DNA from: CAYJLB01 sp964370845
GTDB taxonomy: Bacteria > Bacillota > Clostridia > Oscillospirales > Ruminococcaceae
Assembly: GCA_964370845.1 (NCBI GenBank)
Contig: CAYJLB010000077.1
Span: 1-8,510, forward strand
Direction of reading: 5' to 3'
Length of the DNA stretch: 8,510 nucleotides
The position numbers and the translations under genes were made by a program. The notes under the pieces are model-generated. The model saw only the letters and a program-made list of their open reading frames with translations. It was not told the origin of the DNA and did not search any database. Shown here piece by piece: positions 1-7,213 of this stretch. Position 1 is the stretch's first letter. Each line of letters starts with the position of its first letter.

Positions 1-1
1 A

Positions 2-337
2 ATCGCATTGCTTCGCGCTGAAAAAGGAAGTAATGAAATAGTTGATATTTTGTCAAAAAATAATATAAGTTTTGCAGATTTTCCTGTTTATAAGACAACA
101 ATTTTGGAGCATGAAATTAATGATTTAACTAATTTTGATTTTGTGACTTTCACAAGTAAAAGCTGTGTTGAAGGGTTTATTGAAAATTTCAAAAATGAAG
201 ATTTTAGCAAAACCACTGCTGTTTGTATAGGAAAACAAACTGAAAAAATGGCTAAAGAAAAGGGTTTTAAAACTTTTGTAAGTGAGCAAGCTACTGTGAA
301 AAGTATGGTTGACAAAATTCTTGAAATTTGTGAATAG
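2..337 (+). CDS. hemD: Uroporphyrinogen-III synthase, C-terminal part (5' end cut by window edge)
   Basis: This reading frame is open from base 2 and enters from outside the window, so only about 111 C-terminal residues are visible of a domain normally near 250. HemD closes and inverts ring D of hydroxymethylbilane to give uroporphyrinogen III, the common precursor of heme, siroheme and cobalamin. The evidence is family resemblance: an early LLRAEKG stretch, a PVYKT motif ending the first visible block, FVTFTSKSCVEGF (the usual FTS-S-V segment), CIGKQTEKMAKEKG (the usual IG-T-A-G segment) and a C-terminal TVKSMVDKI helix. In many Clostridia this domain is fused behind a CobA uroporphyrinogen methyltransferase; the visible part cannot show whether that holds here. 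The TTG at base 8 is not a real start, because homology continues upstream of it. hemB follows after 13 bases. Confidence 0.85.
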   Translation: MALLRAEKGSNEIVDILSKNNISFADFPVYKTTILEHEINDLTNFDFVTFTSKSCVEGFIENFKNEDFSKTTAVCIGKQTEKMAKEKGFKTFVSEQATVKSMVDKILEICE

Positions 338-340
338 GAG
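336..340 (+). promoter_or_regulatory. Ribosome binding site of hemB
   Basis: AGGAG lies 10 bases before the ATG at 351 and shares bases with the hemD stop codon TAG (335-337). It supports the ATG over the upstream in-frame TTG at 309, which lies inside hemD and has no such site. Confidence 0.7.
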
Positions 341-350
341 TGAAATTCTA

Positions 351-1331
351 ATGATAAAAAGACCAAGACGACTTAGAAATAACGAACTTATTCGTGGAAT
401 GGTCCGTGAAACTAGATTAAGCGAAAACAGCCTTATTTTGCCTATTTTTTTGGAAGAAGGAAAGAATATTAAGTCACCAATTTCCTCCCTTGATGGGCAT
501 TTTAGGTACAGTCCTGATATGGTTTTTGACTGTGTTGATAATGCTCTTAATAATGGAATTTCTAAATTTTTGCTATTTGGAATTCCACAGAATAAAGACG
601 AAGTTGGAAGCTCTGCTTATGACCAAAACGGAATTGTGCAAGAGGGTTTACGCAAGTTGAAGGAGCAATATAAAGATAAAATTTATCTAATTTCTGACGT
701 TTGCATGTGCGAATATACTTCTCACGGGCATTGCGGAATTTTAGATGGAAATACTGTTGACAATGACAAAACATTGTCTTATTTAGACAAAATTGCAATT
801 TCTCACGCGATTGCTGGAGCGGACATGGTTGCTCCTTCCGATATGATGGACGGGCGAATTTTATCTATGAGAAAAGCTTTAGATAAAGCTAATTTTTCTA
901 ATATTCCAATTATGTCATATGCCATAAAATATGCTTCTTCTTTTTACGGACCTTTTAGAGAAGCTGCTGGTTCTGCGCCTTCTTTTGGCGATAGAAAAAG
1001 CTATCAAATGGACTATCATAATGTAAAAGAGGGCTTGAAGGAAGCTGAAATTGACGAAAATGAGGGTGCTGATATTTTAATGGTTAAACCTGCACTTTCT
1101 TATCTTGATGTAATTTCAAAATTGAAAGAAAAAACTAATTTGCCTGTTGCTGCTTATAGTGTTAGCGGTGAGTATGCAATGATAAAAAATGCTGCAAAAC
1201 AAGGTTTAATCGACGAATATGGAGTTATGTGCGAGAGTGCAGTTTCAATTTTTAGAAGTGGAGCTGACATTTTAATAAGCTATTACGCAAATGAGCTTGC
1301 AAATGCTATAAAAAAAGGAGATATTGGATAA
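351..1331 (+). CDS. hemB: Delta-aminolevulinic acid dehydratase (porphobilinogen synthase), zinc type
   Basis: The 326-residue product matches the usual length of HemB, a cytosolic enzyme that condenses two 5-aminolevulinate molecules to porphobilinogen. It starts with the typical RPRRLR segment. The active-site metal segment DVCMCEYTSHGHCG has Cys118, Cys120 and Cys128, which marks the zinc-dependent class rather than the aspartate-rich magnesium class. The two Schiff-base lysines are Lys193 (in AIKYASSFYGPFR) and Lys246 (in MVKPALSYLD). The APSDMMDGRI segment near 161-170 is also typical. The frame is open back to a TTG at 309, but that would add 14 residues overlapping hemD, and the family normally begins near the ATG. 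The stop codon abuts the hemL start, so the two are probably translated in sequence. Confidence 0.97.
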   Translation: MIKRPRRLRNNELIRGMVRETRLSENSLILPIFLEEGKNIKSPISSLDGHFRYSPDMVFDCVDNALNNGISKFLLFGIPQNKDEVGSSAYDQNGIVQEGLRKLKEQYKDKIYLISDVCMCEYTSHGHCGILDGNTVDNDKTLSYLDKIAISHAIAGADMVAPSDMMDGRILSMRKALDKANFSNIPIMSYAIKYASSFYGPFREAAGSAPSFGDRKSYQMDYHNVKEGLKEAEIDENEGADILMVKPALSYLDVISKLKEKTNLPVAAYSVSGEYAMIKNAAKQGLIDEYGVMCESAVSIFRSGADILISYYANELANAIKKGDIG

Positions 1332-2591
1332 ATGAATAATTCAGAAATCTTGTTTCAAAGAGCAAAAGAAATTATGCCTGGAGGGGTAAACAGCCCTGTT
1401 AGAGCGTTTAAGTCAGTTGGCGGAAATCCTCGCTTTATCCAAAGTGCAAAAGGTAACAAAATTACCGACGTTGACGGAAATGTTTACCTTGATTATATTG
1501 GCTCTTGGGGGCCTATGATTTTGGGACACGCAAATGAAAAAGTAATTTCTGCTGTACAAAAAGCAGTAGAAAGCGGTCTTAGTTTTGGTGCTTCAACCCA
1601 ATTGGAAGTTGAAATTGCTGAACTTATCACAAAAAATATTTCCCACGTTGAGATGATTAGAATGGTTTCAAGCGGAACTGAAGCGGTGATGAGTGCTTTG
1701 CGACTTGCAAGAGGTTACACTAAAAAGGAAAAAATAATCAAATTTGCTGGCTGTTACCACGGGCATTGCGACAGTATGCTTGTTAAAGCTGGCTCAGGGG
1801 CGCTGACTTTTGGTGCACCTGACAGCAAGGGCGTTACGGTTGGCACTGCAAAGGACACATTGATTGCAACTTACAACGACTTAAACAGTGTCGAGGACTT
1901 GTTTAAGCAAAATAAAGATAACATAGCTTGCGTAATTTTAGAGCCAGTGGCTGCAAATATGGGCGTAGTTTTACCTAATGAGGGCTTCTTAAAAGGTTTG
2001 CGTGAACTTTGTGATAAATATAATTCATTGTTAATTTTTGACGAAGTAATCACTGGTTTTAGGCTTTCTTTTGGTGGAGCAGCTGAATATTTTGGTGTAA
2101 CTCCCGACCTTGTGACTTACGGAAAAATTATCGGCGGTGGTATGCCAGTTGGTGCTTATGGCGGAAGAAAAGAGGTTATGACTTGTGTTTCTCCCGTTGG
2201 TGAAGTTTATCAAGCTGGAACTCTTTCAGGAAATCCGATTGCAATGACTGCTGGGATTACAACTTTAACCGAGCTTAAAAACAATCCAGAAATATACAAA
2301 AATATTAACTCTTTAGGGCAATACTTTGGCGAAAAATTATCTGAAATTACTGATTATACGGTGAATTATATTGGCTCACTTTCTTGTATGTTTTTCACTA
2401 ATGAAAAGGTTGAAAGTTTTGAACAAGCAATTAAATCTGACACTGAAAAATACAGCGAATACTTTAACAAAATGCTTGAAAAAGGAATTTACATTGCACC
2501 AGCACAGTTTGAAGCAATGTTTATTTCAAACGCACACACAAAAGCGGACATTGACTTCACTTTAGAAGCAATTAAGTCAATTATTATATAA
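1332..2591 (+). CDS. hemL: Glutamate-1-semialdehyde 2,1-aminomutase
   Basis: The 419-residue product is a PLP-dependent fold-type I enzyme that converts glutamate-1-semialdehyde to 5-aminolevulinate, the last step of the C5 route from glutamyl-tRNA. The N-terminus has the family signature MPGGVNSPVRAF (15-26). SSGTEAVMSALRLAR (113-127) binds the cofactor phosphate, CYHGHCD (141-147) stacks near the cofactor, FDEVITGFR (236-244) carries the aspartate that pairs with the PLP nitrogen, and Lys265 in TYGKIIGGGMPVGAYGG is the Schiff-base lysine. GTLSGNP (296-302) is also characteristic. The glycine-rich opening and the hem neighbours separate it from ornithine or acetylornithine aminotransferases. 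An AAGGAG at 1315-1320, inside the hemB end, serves the ATG 11 bases later. No heme-branch gene follows; the next gene is cbiX. Confidence 0.97.
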   Translation: MNNSEILFQRAKEIMPGGVNSPVRAFKSVGGNPRFIQSAKGNKITDVDGNVYLDYIGSWGPMILGHANEKVISAVQKAVESGLSFGASTQLEVEIAELITKNISHVEMIRMVSSGTEAVMSALRLARGYTKKEKIIKFAGCYHGHCDSMLVKAGSGALTFGAPDSKGVTVGTAKDTLIATYNDLNSVEDLFKQNKDNIACVILEPVAANMGVVLPNEGFLKGLRELCDKYNSLLIFDEVITGFRLSFGGAAEYFGVTPDLVTYGKIIGGGMPVGAYGGRKEVMTCVSPVGEVYQAGTLSGNPIAMTAGITTLTELKNNPEIYKNINSLGQYFGEKLSEITDYTVNYIGSLSCMFFTNEKVESFEQAIKSDTEKYSEYFNKMLEKGIYIAPAQFEAMFISNAHTKADIDFTLEAIKSIII

Positions 2592-2592
2592 T

Positions 2593-2598
2593 AAGGAG
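2593..2598 (+). promoter_or_regulatory. Ribosome binding site deciding the cbiX start
   Basis: AAGGAG is 8 bases before the ATG at 2607 but only 2 bases before the in-frame GTG at 2601. Normal spacing therefore picks the ATG. Confidence 0.75.
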
Positions 2599-2606
2599 AA
2601 GTGAAA

Positions 2607-2963
2607 ATGAAAGGTATTTTAGTTTTAGCACACGGAAGTCGAGTTAAGGAAACTCAGGATACAATTAATTCTGTTGTGGATATGTTAAGAGGAAAAATGG
2701 GAGAAATTCCACTAGAAATTGCATATATGGAGTTTTGCGACGTTAATATCGAAAAAGGAATTGACAATTTGGTTGCAAAAGGTGTAACAGAAATTAAGGC
2801 TGTTCCATACTTTTTATTTAACGGAATTCACATAAAAGAAGATATTCCAAACGAAATTGAACAAGCATTGAAAAAGCACCCTGATGTTACTGTAACATTA
2901 GGAAAAACTCTTGGCGCAGACCCACGTTTGGCAGAAATTTTATTTGACAGAATTAGCGAATAA
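2607..2963 (+). CDS. cbiX: Sirohydrochlorin cobaltochelatase, short form (CbiX-S type)
   Basis: The 118-residue product is a single-domain class II chelatase that acts as a homodimer in characterised relatives and inserts Co2+ into sirohydrochlorin, the committed step of cobalt-early cobalamin synthesis. The opening ILVLAHGSR contains His9, and PYFLFNGIHIKEDI contains His75; these match the two metal-handling histidines of the short archaeal CbiX proteins. LGADPRLAEIL (102-112) is the usual C-terminal segment. There is no second chelatase domain and no histidine-rich tail, unlike long CbiX. Related short proteins can insert iron (SirB) or nickel (CfbA), so the metal is inferred from the cbi neighbours. 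It begins 15 bases after hemL, at the junction between the heme-precursor and cobalamin parts. Confidence 0.9.
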   Translation: MKGILVLAHGSRVKETQDTINSVVDMLRGKMGEIPLEIAYMEFCDVNIEKGIDNLVAKGVTEIKAVPYFLFNGIHIKEDIPNEIEQALKKHPDVTVTLGKTLGADPRLAEILFDRISE

Positions 2964-2974
2964 AGAACTTTTTT

Positions 2975-2979
2975 GGAGG
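2975..2979 (+). promoter_or_regulatory. Ribosome binding site deciding the cbiET TTG start
   Basis: GGAGG is a strong Shine-Dalgarno core 5 bases before the TTG at 2985. The only other upstream in-frame start, TTG at 2973, overlaps this site itself and cannot use it. Confidence 0.75.
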
Positions 2980-2984
2980 TTATT

Positions 2985-4178
2985 TTGAAGATTTATATTG
3001 TTGGAGCAGGACCATTTAATGAAAAATTTCTTACCCAAAAGGCTTGCGAAGTTATAGAGAATAGTGATTTAATTTTGACAACTTCCCACTTTGAAAAATG
3101 GGATTTCATCAAAGATAAATTGCAAAAAACTCTTTCGATAAACGAAATTTGTGAGTTTTTGCAAACTAATTCTGATTTTGCTACTATTTGCGTTTTAGCT
3201 TCGGGAGATGTTGGATTTTATAGCATTGCAAACACTATAAAAAACCGCTTAGGAAAAGGATATGACATTGAATTTGTAAGCGGAATTAGCAGTTTTCAAT
3301 ATCTAACTTCAAAATTAATGCTTCCTTATGAAAAAATAAAGCTTTTAAGTTTGCACGGAAAAAGTTTAAATATTGTAGCAAATGTATGTTATAATGAGTT
3401 TGTTTTTTGCCTTACTGGTGGAGAAAATTCGCCTAAAAATATAATTAAAACCCTTTATTCAAGCGGACTTAGAGGATTAGAAATTACAATTGGACAAAAT
3501 TTATCTTATCCAAATGAGCAAATTTTCACTGACAAAATCGAAAATTTAATTGGACAGGATTTTGACGGACTCTGTGCACTTTTAATAGAAAATAAAAATT
3601 TTACTAAACATTATAAACAAATTTCCGACGAAGATTTTGTACGTGGAAAAGTTCCTATGACAAAGCAAATTATCCGTGATAGTGCGGTTTCATTGATGGA
3701 TATTTCCCCTTCTGACGTGGTTTATGACGTTGGTGCTGGAACAGGTTCAGTTTCTATTGTGATGGCGAAAAAAGCCTTTGAAAGTATAGTTTTTGCTATT
3801 GAAAAAAAGGCTGAAGCTGTGGAGCTTATCAAGGAAAACATTGAAAAATTCGGAACTTATAATATTGAAATTATTGAAAATACTGCTCCATTTGGAATGG
3901 AAAATCTTCCCCCTCCGACAAAAGTTTTTATTGGTGGAAGTACTGGAAATTTGAAGGAAATTGTAGCTTTAATTTTGTCAAAAAATGATACTGCTGACAT
4001 AATAATTACAGCTGTTACATTGCAAACTTTAACGGAAACTTTAGCAGTTTTTGAGGAATTTTCATTAATTCCACAAATATTTAATGTGACAGTTGCAAAG
4101 TCGCAAAAACTAGGACGATATGACCTTATGACAGGTGAAAATCCTGTCTACATTATAAAATCAACACCGAAAGGATAG
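2985..4178 (+). CDS. cbiET: Fused cobalt-precorrin C5- and C15-methyltransferase/decarboxylase (CbiE-CbiT)
   Basis: The 397-residue product joins two enzymes that are separate proteins in many anaerobes, like the aerobic CobL. Residues 1 to about 205 form a CbiE tetrapyrrole methylase domain: MKIYIVGAGP opens it, LTQKACEVIENSDLI follows, and VLASGDVGFYSIA (70-82) is the typical SAM-pocket segment. Residues from about 213 form CbiT: DEDFVRGKVPMTKQIIR (215-231) is its signature, YDVGAGTGSVSI (247-258) is the Rossmann SAM-binding loop, and VFIGGSTGNL (314-323) and AVTLQTL (343-349) are further conserved pieces. The enzyme methylates C5 and C15 and removes the C12 acetate carboxyl. The start is an unusual TTG chosen by GGAGG spacing and by where the methylase fold begins. 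Oddities: the loop reads GAGPFNEKF where GxGPGdpel is common, and CbiT has Val259 where Glu often follows GSVSI. Confidence 0.94.
   Translation: MKIYIVGAGPFNEKFLTQKACEVIENSDLILTTSHFEKWDFIKDKLQKTLSINEICEFLQTNSDFATICVLASGDVGFYSIANTIKNRLGKGYDIEFVSGISSFQYLTSKLMLPYEKIKLLSLHGKSLNIVANVCYNEFVFCLTGGENSPKNIIKTLYSSGLRGLEITIGQNLSYPNEQIFTDKIENLIGQDFDGLCALLIENKNFTKHYKQISDEDFVRGKVPMTKQIIRDSAVSLMDISPSDVVYDVGAGTGSVSIVMAKKAFESIVFAIEKKAEAVELIKENIEKFGTYNIEIIENTAPFGMENLPPPTKVFIGGSTGNLKEIVALILSKNDTADIIITAVTLQTLTETLAVFEEFSLIPQIFNVTVAKSQKLGRYDLMTGENPVYIIKSTPKG
4171..4175 (+). promoter_or_regulatory. Ribosome binding site deciding the cbiA GTG start
   Basis: AAGGA at the end of cbiET is 9 bases before the GTG at 4185 and 18 bases before the next in-frame ATG at 4194. 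Spacing favours the GTG. Confidence 0.6.
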
Positions 4179-4184
4179 TGCTTT

Positions 4185-5534
4185 GTGAAAAAAATGCCTA
4201 GAATTGTAATTGCGGGAACTTCAAGTGGTTCAGGAAAAACCACAACGGTGTGCGGTTTACTTGGAATTTTTCGAAATAAAGGGTTAAATCCCCTATCATA
4301 TAAATGTGGTCCTGACTACATTGACCCAATGTTTCACACTAAAGTTATTGGTGTTAAGTCGCGAAATTTAGACCTTTTTTTCAATGACAACGACAGCATT
4401 AACCGCATTTTAGCTGACAATGAAAAAGGAAAAATTGCTGTAATTGAAGGAGTTATGGGATTTTACGATGGTGTAACTATTGACAGTGAAAAAGGTTCTA
4501 CTTTTGACCTTTCGAACAAGACAAAATCTCCTGTTATTCTCGTTGTGAACTGCAAAGGAATGGCAAATTCTATCCTTGCCACCATAAAGGGATTTACTTC
4601 ATTTCGTGAAAATAAAATTAAAGGTGTAATTTTAAATAACATCACAGAAACTACTTATTTATCTGTTAAAAAGTCTATTGAAAACGAATTTTCTAACAAA
4701 ATTTTAGTCCTCGGATTTATTCCGAAATTGCCTCTGGATTTAATTTTAGAAAGCAGGCATTTGGGGCTTAAAACTGCCAATGAAATTGAAGATTTAAAGC
4801 TTAAATTAGATAAACTTTCCGAAGTTTTAACTCAAACTTTAGAAGTTGAAAAAATTATTGAAATAGCAAATTCCGCCGAGAAAATTGACTTTACTGAGGA
4901 AAAAATTGAGAAAATTTGTGATGATGTTAACATAGCCGTTGCCTATGACAATGCTTTCTGTTTTTATTACAGCGAAACTTTCGAGATGTTGAAAAAACTT
5001 GGAGCAAAAATCACTTTTTTTAGCCCCTTAGAAGATGAAAAATTACCCGAAAACATTGATGGTATTTACCTTGGTGGAGGTTACCCTGAGCTTTATGCTA
5101 AGAAACTTTCTGAGAATATTTCTATGAAAATTGCTATTAAAAATTCTTTAGTAAGCAAGATTCCTTGTGTTGCTGAGTGTGGTGGATTTATGTATCTTAC
5201 CGAAAAAATTGAGGACGAAAAAATGGTTGGATTTATTAAAACCGAATGTACAAATATGAATAAATTAGTGCGTTTTGGCTATGTAAATTTGACTGCTAAA
5301 GATGACAATTTACTTTGTAAAAAAGGGGAAATTTTAAAGGGGCACGAGTTCCATTATTATGACACAACTTCCAACGGAAATGGCTTTGTTGCAGAAAAAA
5401 TTAGCAAACTTTCTTGGGAAACTTCACATAGTGACGAGTATTTATATGCTGGCTTCCCTCACCTTTCCTTTGACAAAAAAATCGGGGAAAATTTCATTAA
5501 AAAGTGTATTGAAAGGAAAAAATCTTTATGTTAG
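4185..5534 (+). CDS. cbiA: Cobyrinic acid a,c-diamide synthase (glutamine-hydrolysing)
   Basis: The 449-residue product has the two-domain plan of CbiA/CobB. It uses ATP and glutamine to amidate the a and c acetate side chains of (cobalt-)cobyrinate. The N-terminal ATPase half has the P-loop GTSSGSGKTT (11-20), SYKCGPDYIDPMFH (38-51), which is typical for this family, and VIEGVMGFYDG (86-96). The C-terminal glutamine amidotransferase half has YLGGGYPELYA (295-305), the nucleophile Cys332 in VAECGGFMYL, and GHEFHYYD (386-393). Near the end, GFPHLSF (423-429) stands where family members usually carry an HxH motif, so the second histidine appears to be serine. CfbB, the nickel-cofactor homologue, is disfavoured by the cbiC/cobT/cobU/cobS context. 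The GTG start is preferred; ATG at 4194 would shorten it by three residues. Its end overlaps cbiC by 7 bases. Confidence 0.95.
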   Translation: MKKMPRIVIAGTSSGSGKTTTVCGLLGIFRNKGLNPLSYKCGPDYIDPMFHTKVIGVKSRNLDLFFNDNDSINRILADNEKGKIAVIEGVMGFYDGVTIDSEKGSTFDLSNKTKSPVILVVNCKGMANSILATIKGFTSFRENKIKGVILNNITETTYLSVKKSIENEFSNKILVLGFIPKLPLDLILESRHLGLKTANEIEDLKLKLDKLSEVLTQTLEVEKIIEIANSAEKIDFTEEKIEKICDDVNIAVAYDNAFCFYYSETFEMLKKLGAKITFFSPLEDEKLPENIDGIYLGGGYPELYAKKLSENISMKIAIKNSLVSKIPCVAECGGFMYLTEKIEDEKMVGFIKTECTNMNKLVRFGYVNLTAKDDNLLCKKGEILKGHEFHYYDTTSNGNGFVAEKISKLSWETSHSDEYLYAGFPHLSFDKKIGENFIKKCIERKKSLC

Positions 5535-6148
5535 ACATCAAACCTATGGACATAGAAAAAAGAAGCTTTGAAATTATCACAAAAGAGCTTGGAGATAGAT
5601 TTATCGCCCCCGAAAACGAACTTGTTGTTAAACGAGTAATCCACACAACTGCCGACTTTGAATATGTTGACAACCTTTGTTTTTCTGAAAAAGCTGTTGA
5701 AATCGGTATTGAAGCATTAAAAAACGGTTCGGACATCGTAACGGACACAACTATGGTAAAATCAGGGATAAATAAGACAATTCTTGCATCTTTAGGTGGA
5801 GAAGTTCACTGTTTTATTGCTGACAACGACGTGGCTGAAATAGCTAAAGAAAAGGGGACAACCCGCTCTTGCGTTTCAATGGACAAGGCTTCACAGCTGA
5901 AAAAACCGCTTATTATCGCTGTTGGAAACGCTCCCACTGCATTAATTCGCCTTGACCAACTTATTAAAGAGGGAAAAATTAATCCGGCTTTAGTAATTGG
6001 TGTTCCTGTTGGATTTGTAAATGTTTGCGAATCAAAAGAAATCATTATGAAAAGCGGAGTTCCTTTCATTGTCGCAAAAGGTCGAAAAGGCGGAAGTAAC
6101 GTTGCCGCTTCAATTATAAATGCATTGCTTTATCAAATTAAAAGATAA
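5528..6148 (+). CDS. cbiC: Cobalt-precorrin-8 methylmutase
   Basis: The 206-residue product matches CbiC/CobH, which moves the methyl group from C11 to C12 to form (cobalt-)cobyrinate. His39 in RVIHTTADFEYV corresponds to the catalytic histidine of the family. VTDTTMVKSGI (71-81), AVGNAPTAL (131-139), GVPVGFVNVCESKE (158-171) and KGRKGGSNVAAS (184-195) are the conserved blocks in the expected order. Length is normal. The ATG lies inside the 3' end of cbiA (7-base overlap), with AAAGGA at 5512-5517 ten bases upstream, so translation is probably coupled to cbiA. Its product is the direct substrate of CbiA, which fits the pairing. Confidence 0.96.
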   Translation: MLDIKPMDIEKRSFEIITKELGDRFIAPENELVVKRVIHTTADFEYVDNLCFSEKAVEIGIEALKNGSDIVTDTTMVKSGINKTILASLGGEVHCFIADNDVAEIAKEKGTTRSCVSMDKASQLKKPLIIAVGNAPTALIRLDQLIKEGKINPALVIGVPVGFVNVCESKEIIMKSGVPFIVAKGRKGGSNVAASIINALLYQIKR

Positions 6149-6157
6149 AATTTCCAT

Positions 6158-6163
6158 AAAGGA
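6158..6163 (+). promoter_or_regulatory. Ribosome binding site deciding the cobT start
   Basis: AAAGGA is 9 bases before the ATG at 6173. In-frame TTG (6164) and GTG (6167) are directly after or 3 bases from the site, too close to use it. Confidence 0.65.
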
Positions 6164-6172
6164 TTGGTGAAA

Positions 6173-7213
6173 ATGAACAGTTTTGACTTGATTAAAACAA
6201 TTTCCCCCATTGATGAAAAAAAAGTTATTGAGGGCAAGAATAAATGGAATTCTATTGCGAAGCCTTTGGACGGAATGGGTGTTTTGGAAGACTTTATTTG
6301 CAAAATTTATGCTATAAACGGACTTAATATTCACAAAAAAGCAGTGGCTGTTTTTTGTGCTGATAATGGTATTGTTGAAGAAAATGTAACACAAACCACT
6401 TCGGAAGTAACTGCAATCGTTGCTGGGAACATTACAAAAGGCAATGCGACAGTTTGTAATATGGCAAAAATTGCAAGAGCTGACGTTTTTCCGTATGATG
6501 TTGGAATGCTTTGTGAAGTGGAAAATGTTCCTATATTAAAATGCAAAAATGGTACTAATAACTTCCTAAAAGAACCTGCTATGACAAGAGAAGAAGCCAT
6601 TTTCGCCATTGAAAAAGGAATTGAAACTGCTAAGAAATTAAAGGATTTAGGTTATAATTTACTTGCCACAGGAGAAATGGGAATTGGAAATACCACTACG
6701 AGTAGCGCTGTAACTGCCACAATTTTTGATATTGATGCAAAACTTGTGACAGGCAAAGGTGCGGGTCTTAGTGCAGAAGGAATTTCCCACAAGGCTGAGG
6801 TAATAAACAAAGCAATAGCTTTTCATAATCCTGATAAAACTGATGCTATTGACGTTTTGTCAAAAGTTGGTGGGTTTGATATTGCTGCAATTTGTGGCTT
6901 ATTTTTGGGTGGAGCAATTTATAAAATTCCCGTTGTTATGGACGGATTTATCTCTTATGTTGGCGCAATTCTAAGCATTATGCTTAACGAAAATGTGAAA
7001 GATTACATAATTCCTTCCCATATTTCAAACGAATATGGCTCACAACTTATATTGAATAAATTAGGACTTACTCCCCCTCTTCAACTGAAAATGGCTCTTG
7101 GCGAAGGGACAGGCGCTGTGGCATTAATGCCTTTGCTAGACATGGCTAAGGAAGTTTTTTGCAATATAGTAGCTTTTGATGAAACTGGAATAAAGGAGTA
7201 TGAACCACAATGA
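6173..7213 (+). CDS. cobT: Nicotinate-nucleotide:dimethylbenzimidazole phosphoribosyltransferase
   Basis: The 346-residue product is CobT, which transfers the ribose phosphate of nicotinate mononucleotide to the lower-ligand base, giving an alpha-riboside phosphate. The typical segments are present in order: WNSIAKPLDGMGVLED (25-40), VFCADNGIVEE (60-70), TGEMGIGNTTTSSA (166-179), GAGLSAEGISHK (196-207) and the catalytic LGEGTGA (309-315), where Glu311 corresponds to the general-base glutamate. The early loop reads ADNGI where proteobacterial enzymes have GDHGV. The base used cannot be read from sequence, and no bza or bluB gene for making dimethylbenzimidazole is in the window. The gene begins 24 bases after cbiC, the widest gap here, and its TGA overlaps the cobU ATG. 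Confidence 0.95.
   Translation: MNSFDLIKTISPIDEKKVIEGKNKWNSIAKPLDGMGVLEDFICKIYAINGLNIHKKAVAVFCADNGIVEENVTQTTSEVTAIVAGNITKGNATVCNMAKIARADVFPYDVGMLCEVENVPILKCKNGTNNFLKEPAMTREEAIFAIEKGIETAKKLKDLGYNLLATGEMGIGNTTTSSAVTATIFDIDAKLVTGKGAGLSAEGISHKAEVINKAIAFHNPDKTDAIDVLSKVGGFDIAAICGLFLGGAIYKIPVVMDGFISYVGAILSIMLNENVKDYIIPSHISNEYGSQLILNKLGLTPPLQLKMALGEGTGAVALMPLLDMAKEVFCNIVAFDETGIKEYEPQ

Noticed and set aside
309..350. Upstream TTG extension of hemB
   Set aside because: It would add 14 residues outside the family's usual N-terminus, overlap hemD by 29 bases and lack a ribosome binding site.
88..366. Minus-strand open frames here and opposite other genes (for example 562-798, 5806-6069, 6331-6609)
   Set aside because: All lie opposite clearly conserved genes, show no recognisable motifs and have no matching gene context, so they are shadows of the + strand genes.
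2601..2606. GTG start for cbiX
   Set aside because: It is only 2 bases from the Shine-Dalgarno sequence, and the ATG at 2607 has normal spacing and begins at the conserved first strand.
2592..2606. Cobalamin riboswitch or promoter at the hem/cob junction
   Set aside because: The gap is 15 bases and largely ribosome binding site, far too short for a riboswitch of about 200 bases. No other gap is longer than 24 bases.
2964..2984. T-run after cbiX as a terminator
   Set aside because: The six T bases have no GC-rich hairpin before them and run straight into the cbiET ribosome binding site.
4185..5534. CfbB (nickel-sirohydrochlorin a,c-diamide synthase) reading of cbiA, with CfbA for cbiX
   Set aside because: Individual sequences could fit that family, but the CbiET, CbiC, CobT, CobU and CobS neighbours define a cobalamin pathway rather than coenzyme F430.
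6216..6223. A8 runs in cobT (6216-6223) and cobS (8023-8030) as programmed slippage sites
   Set aside because: Both genes are intact in frame through the run, and such runs are expected in DNA this AT-rich. No alternative product is suggested.
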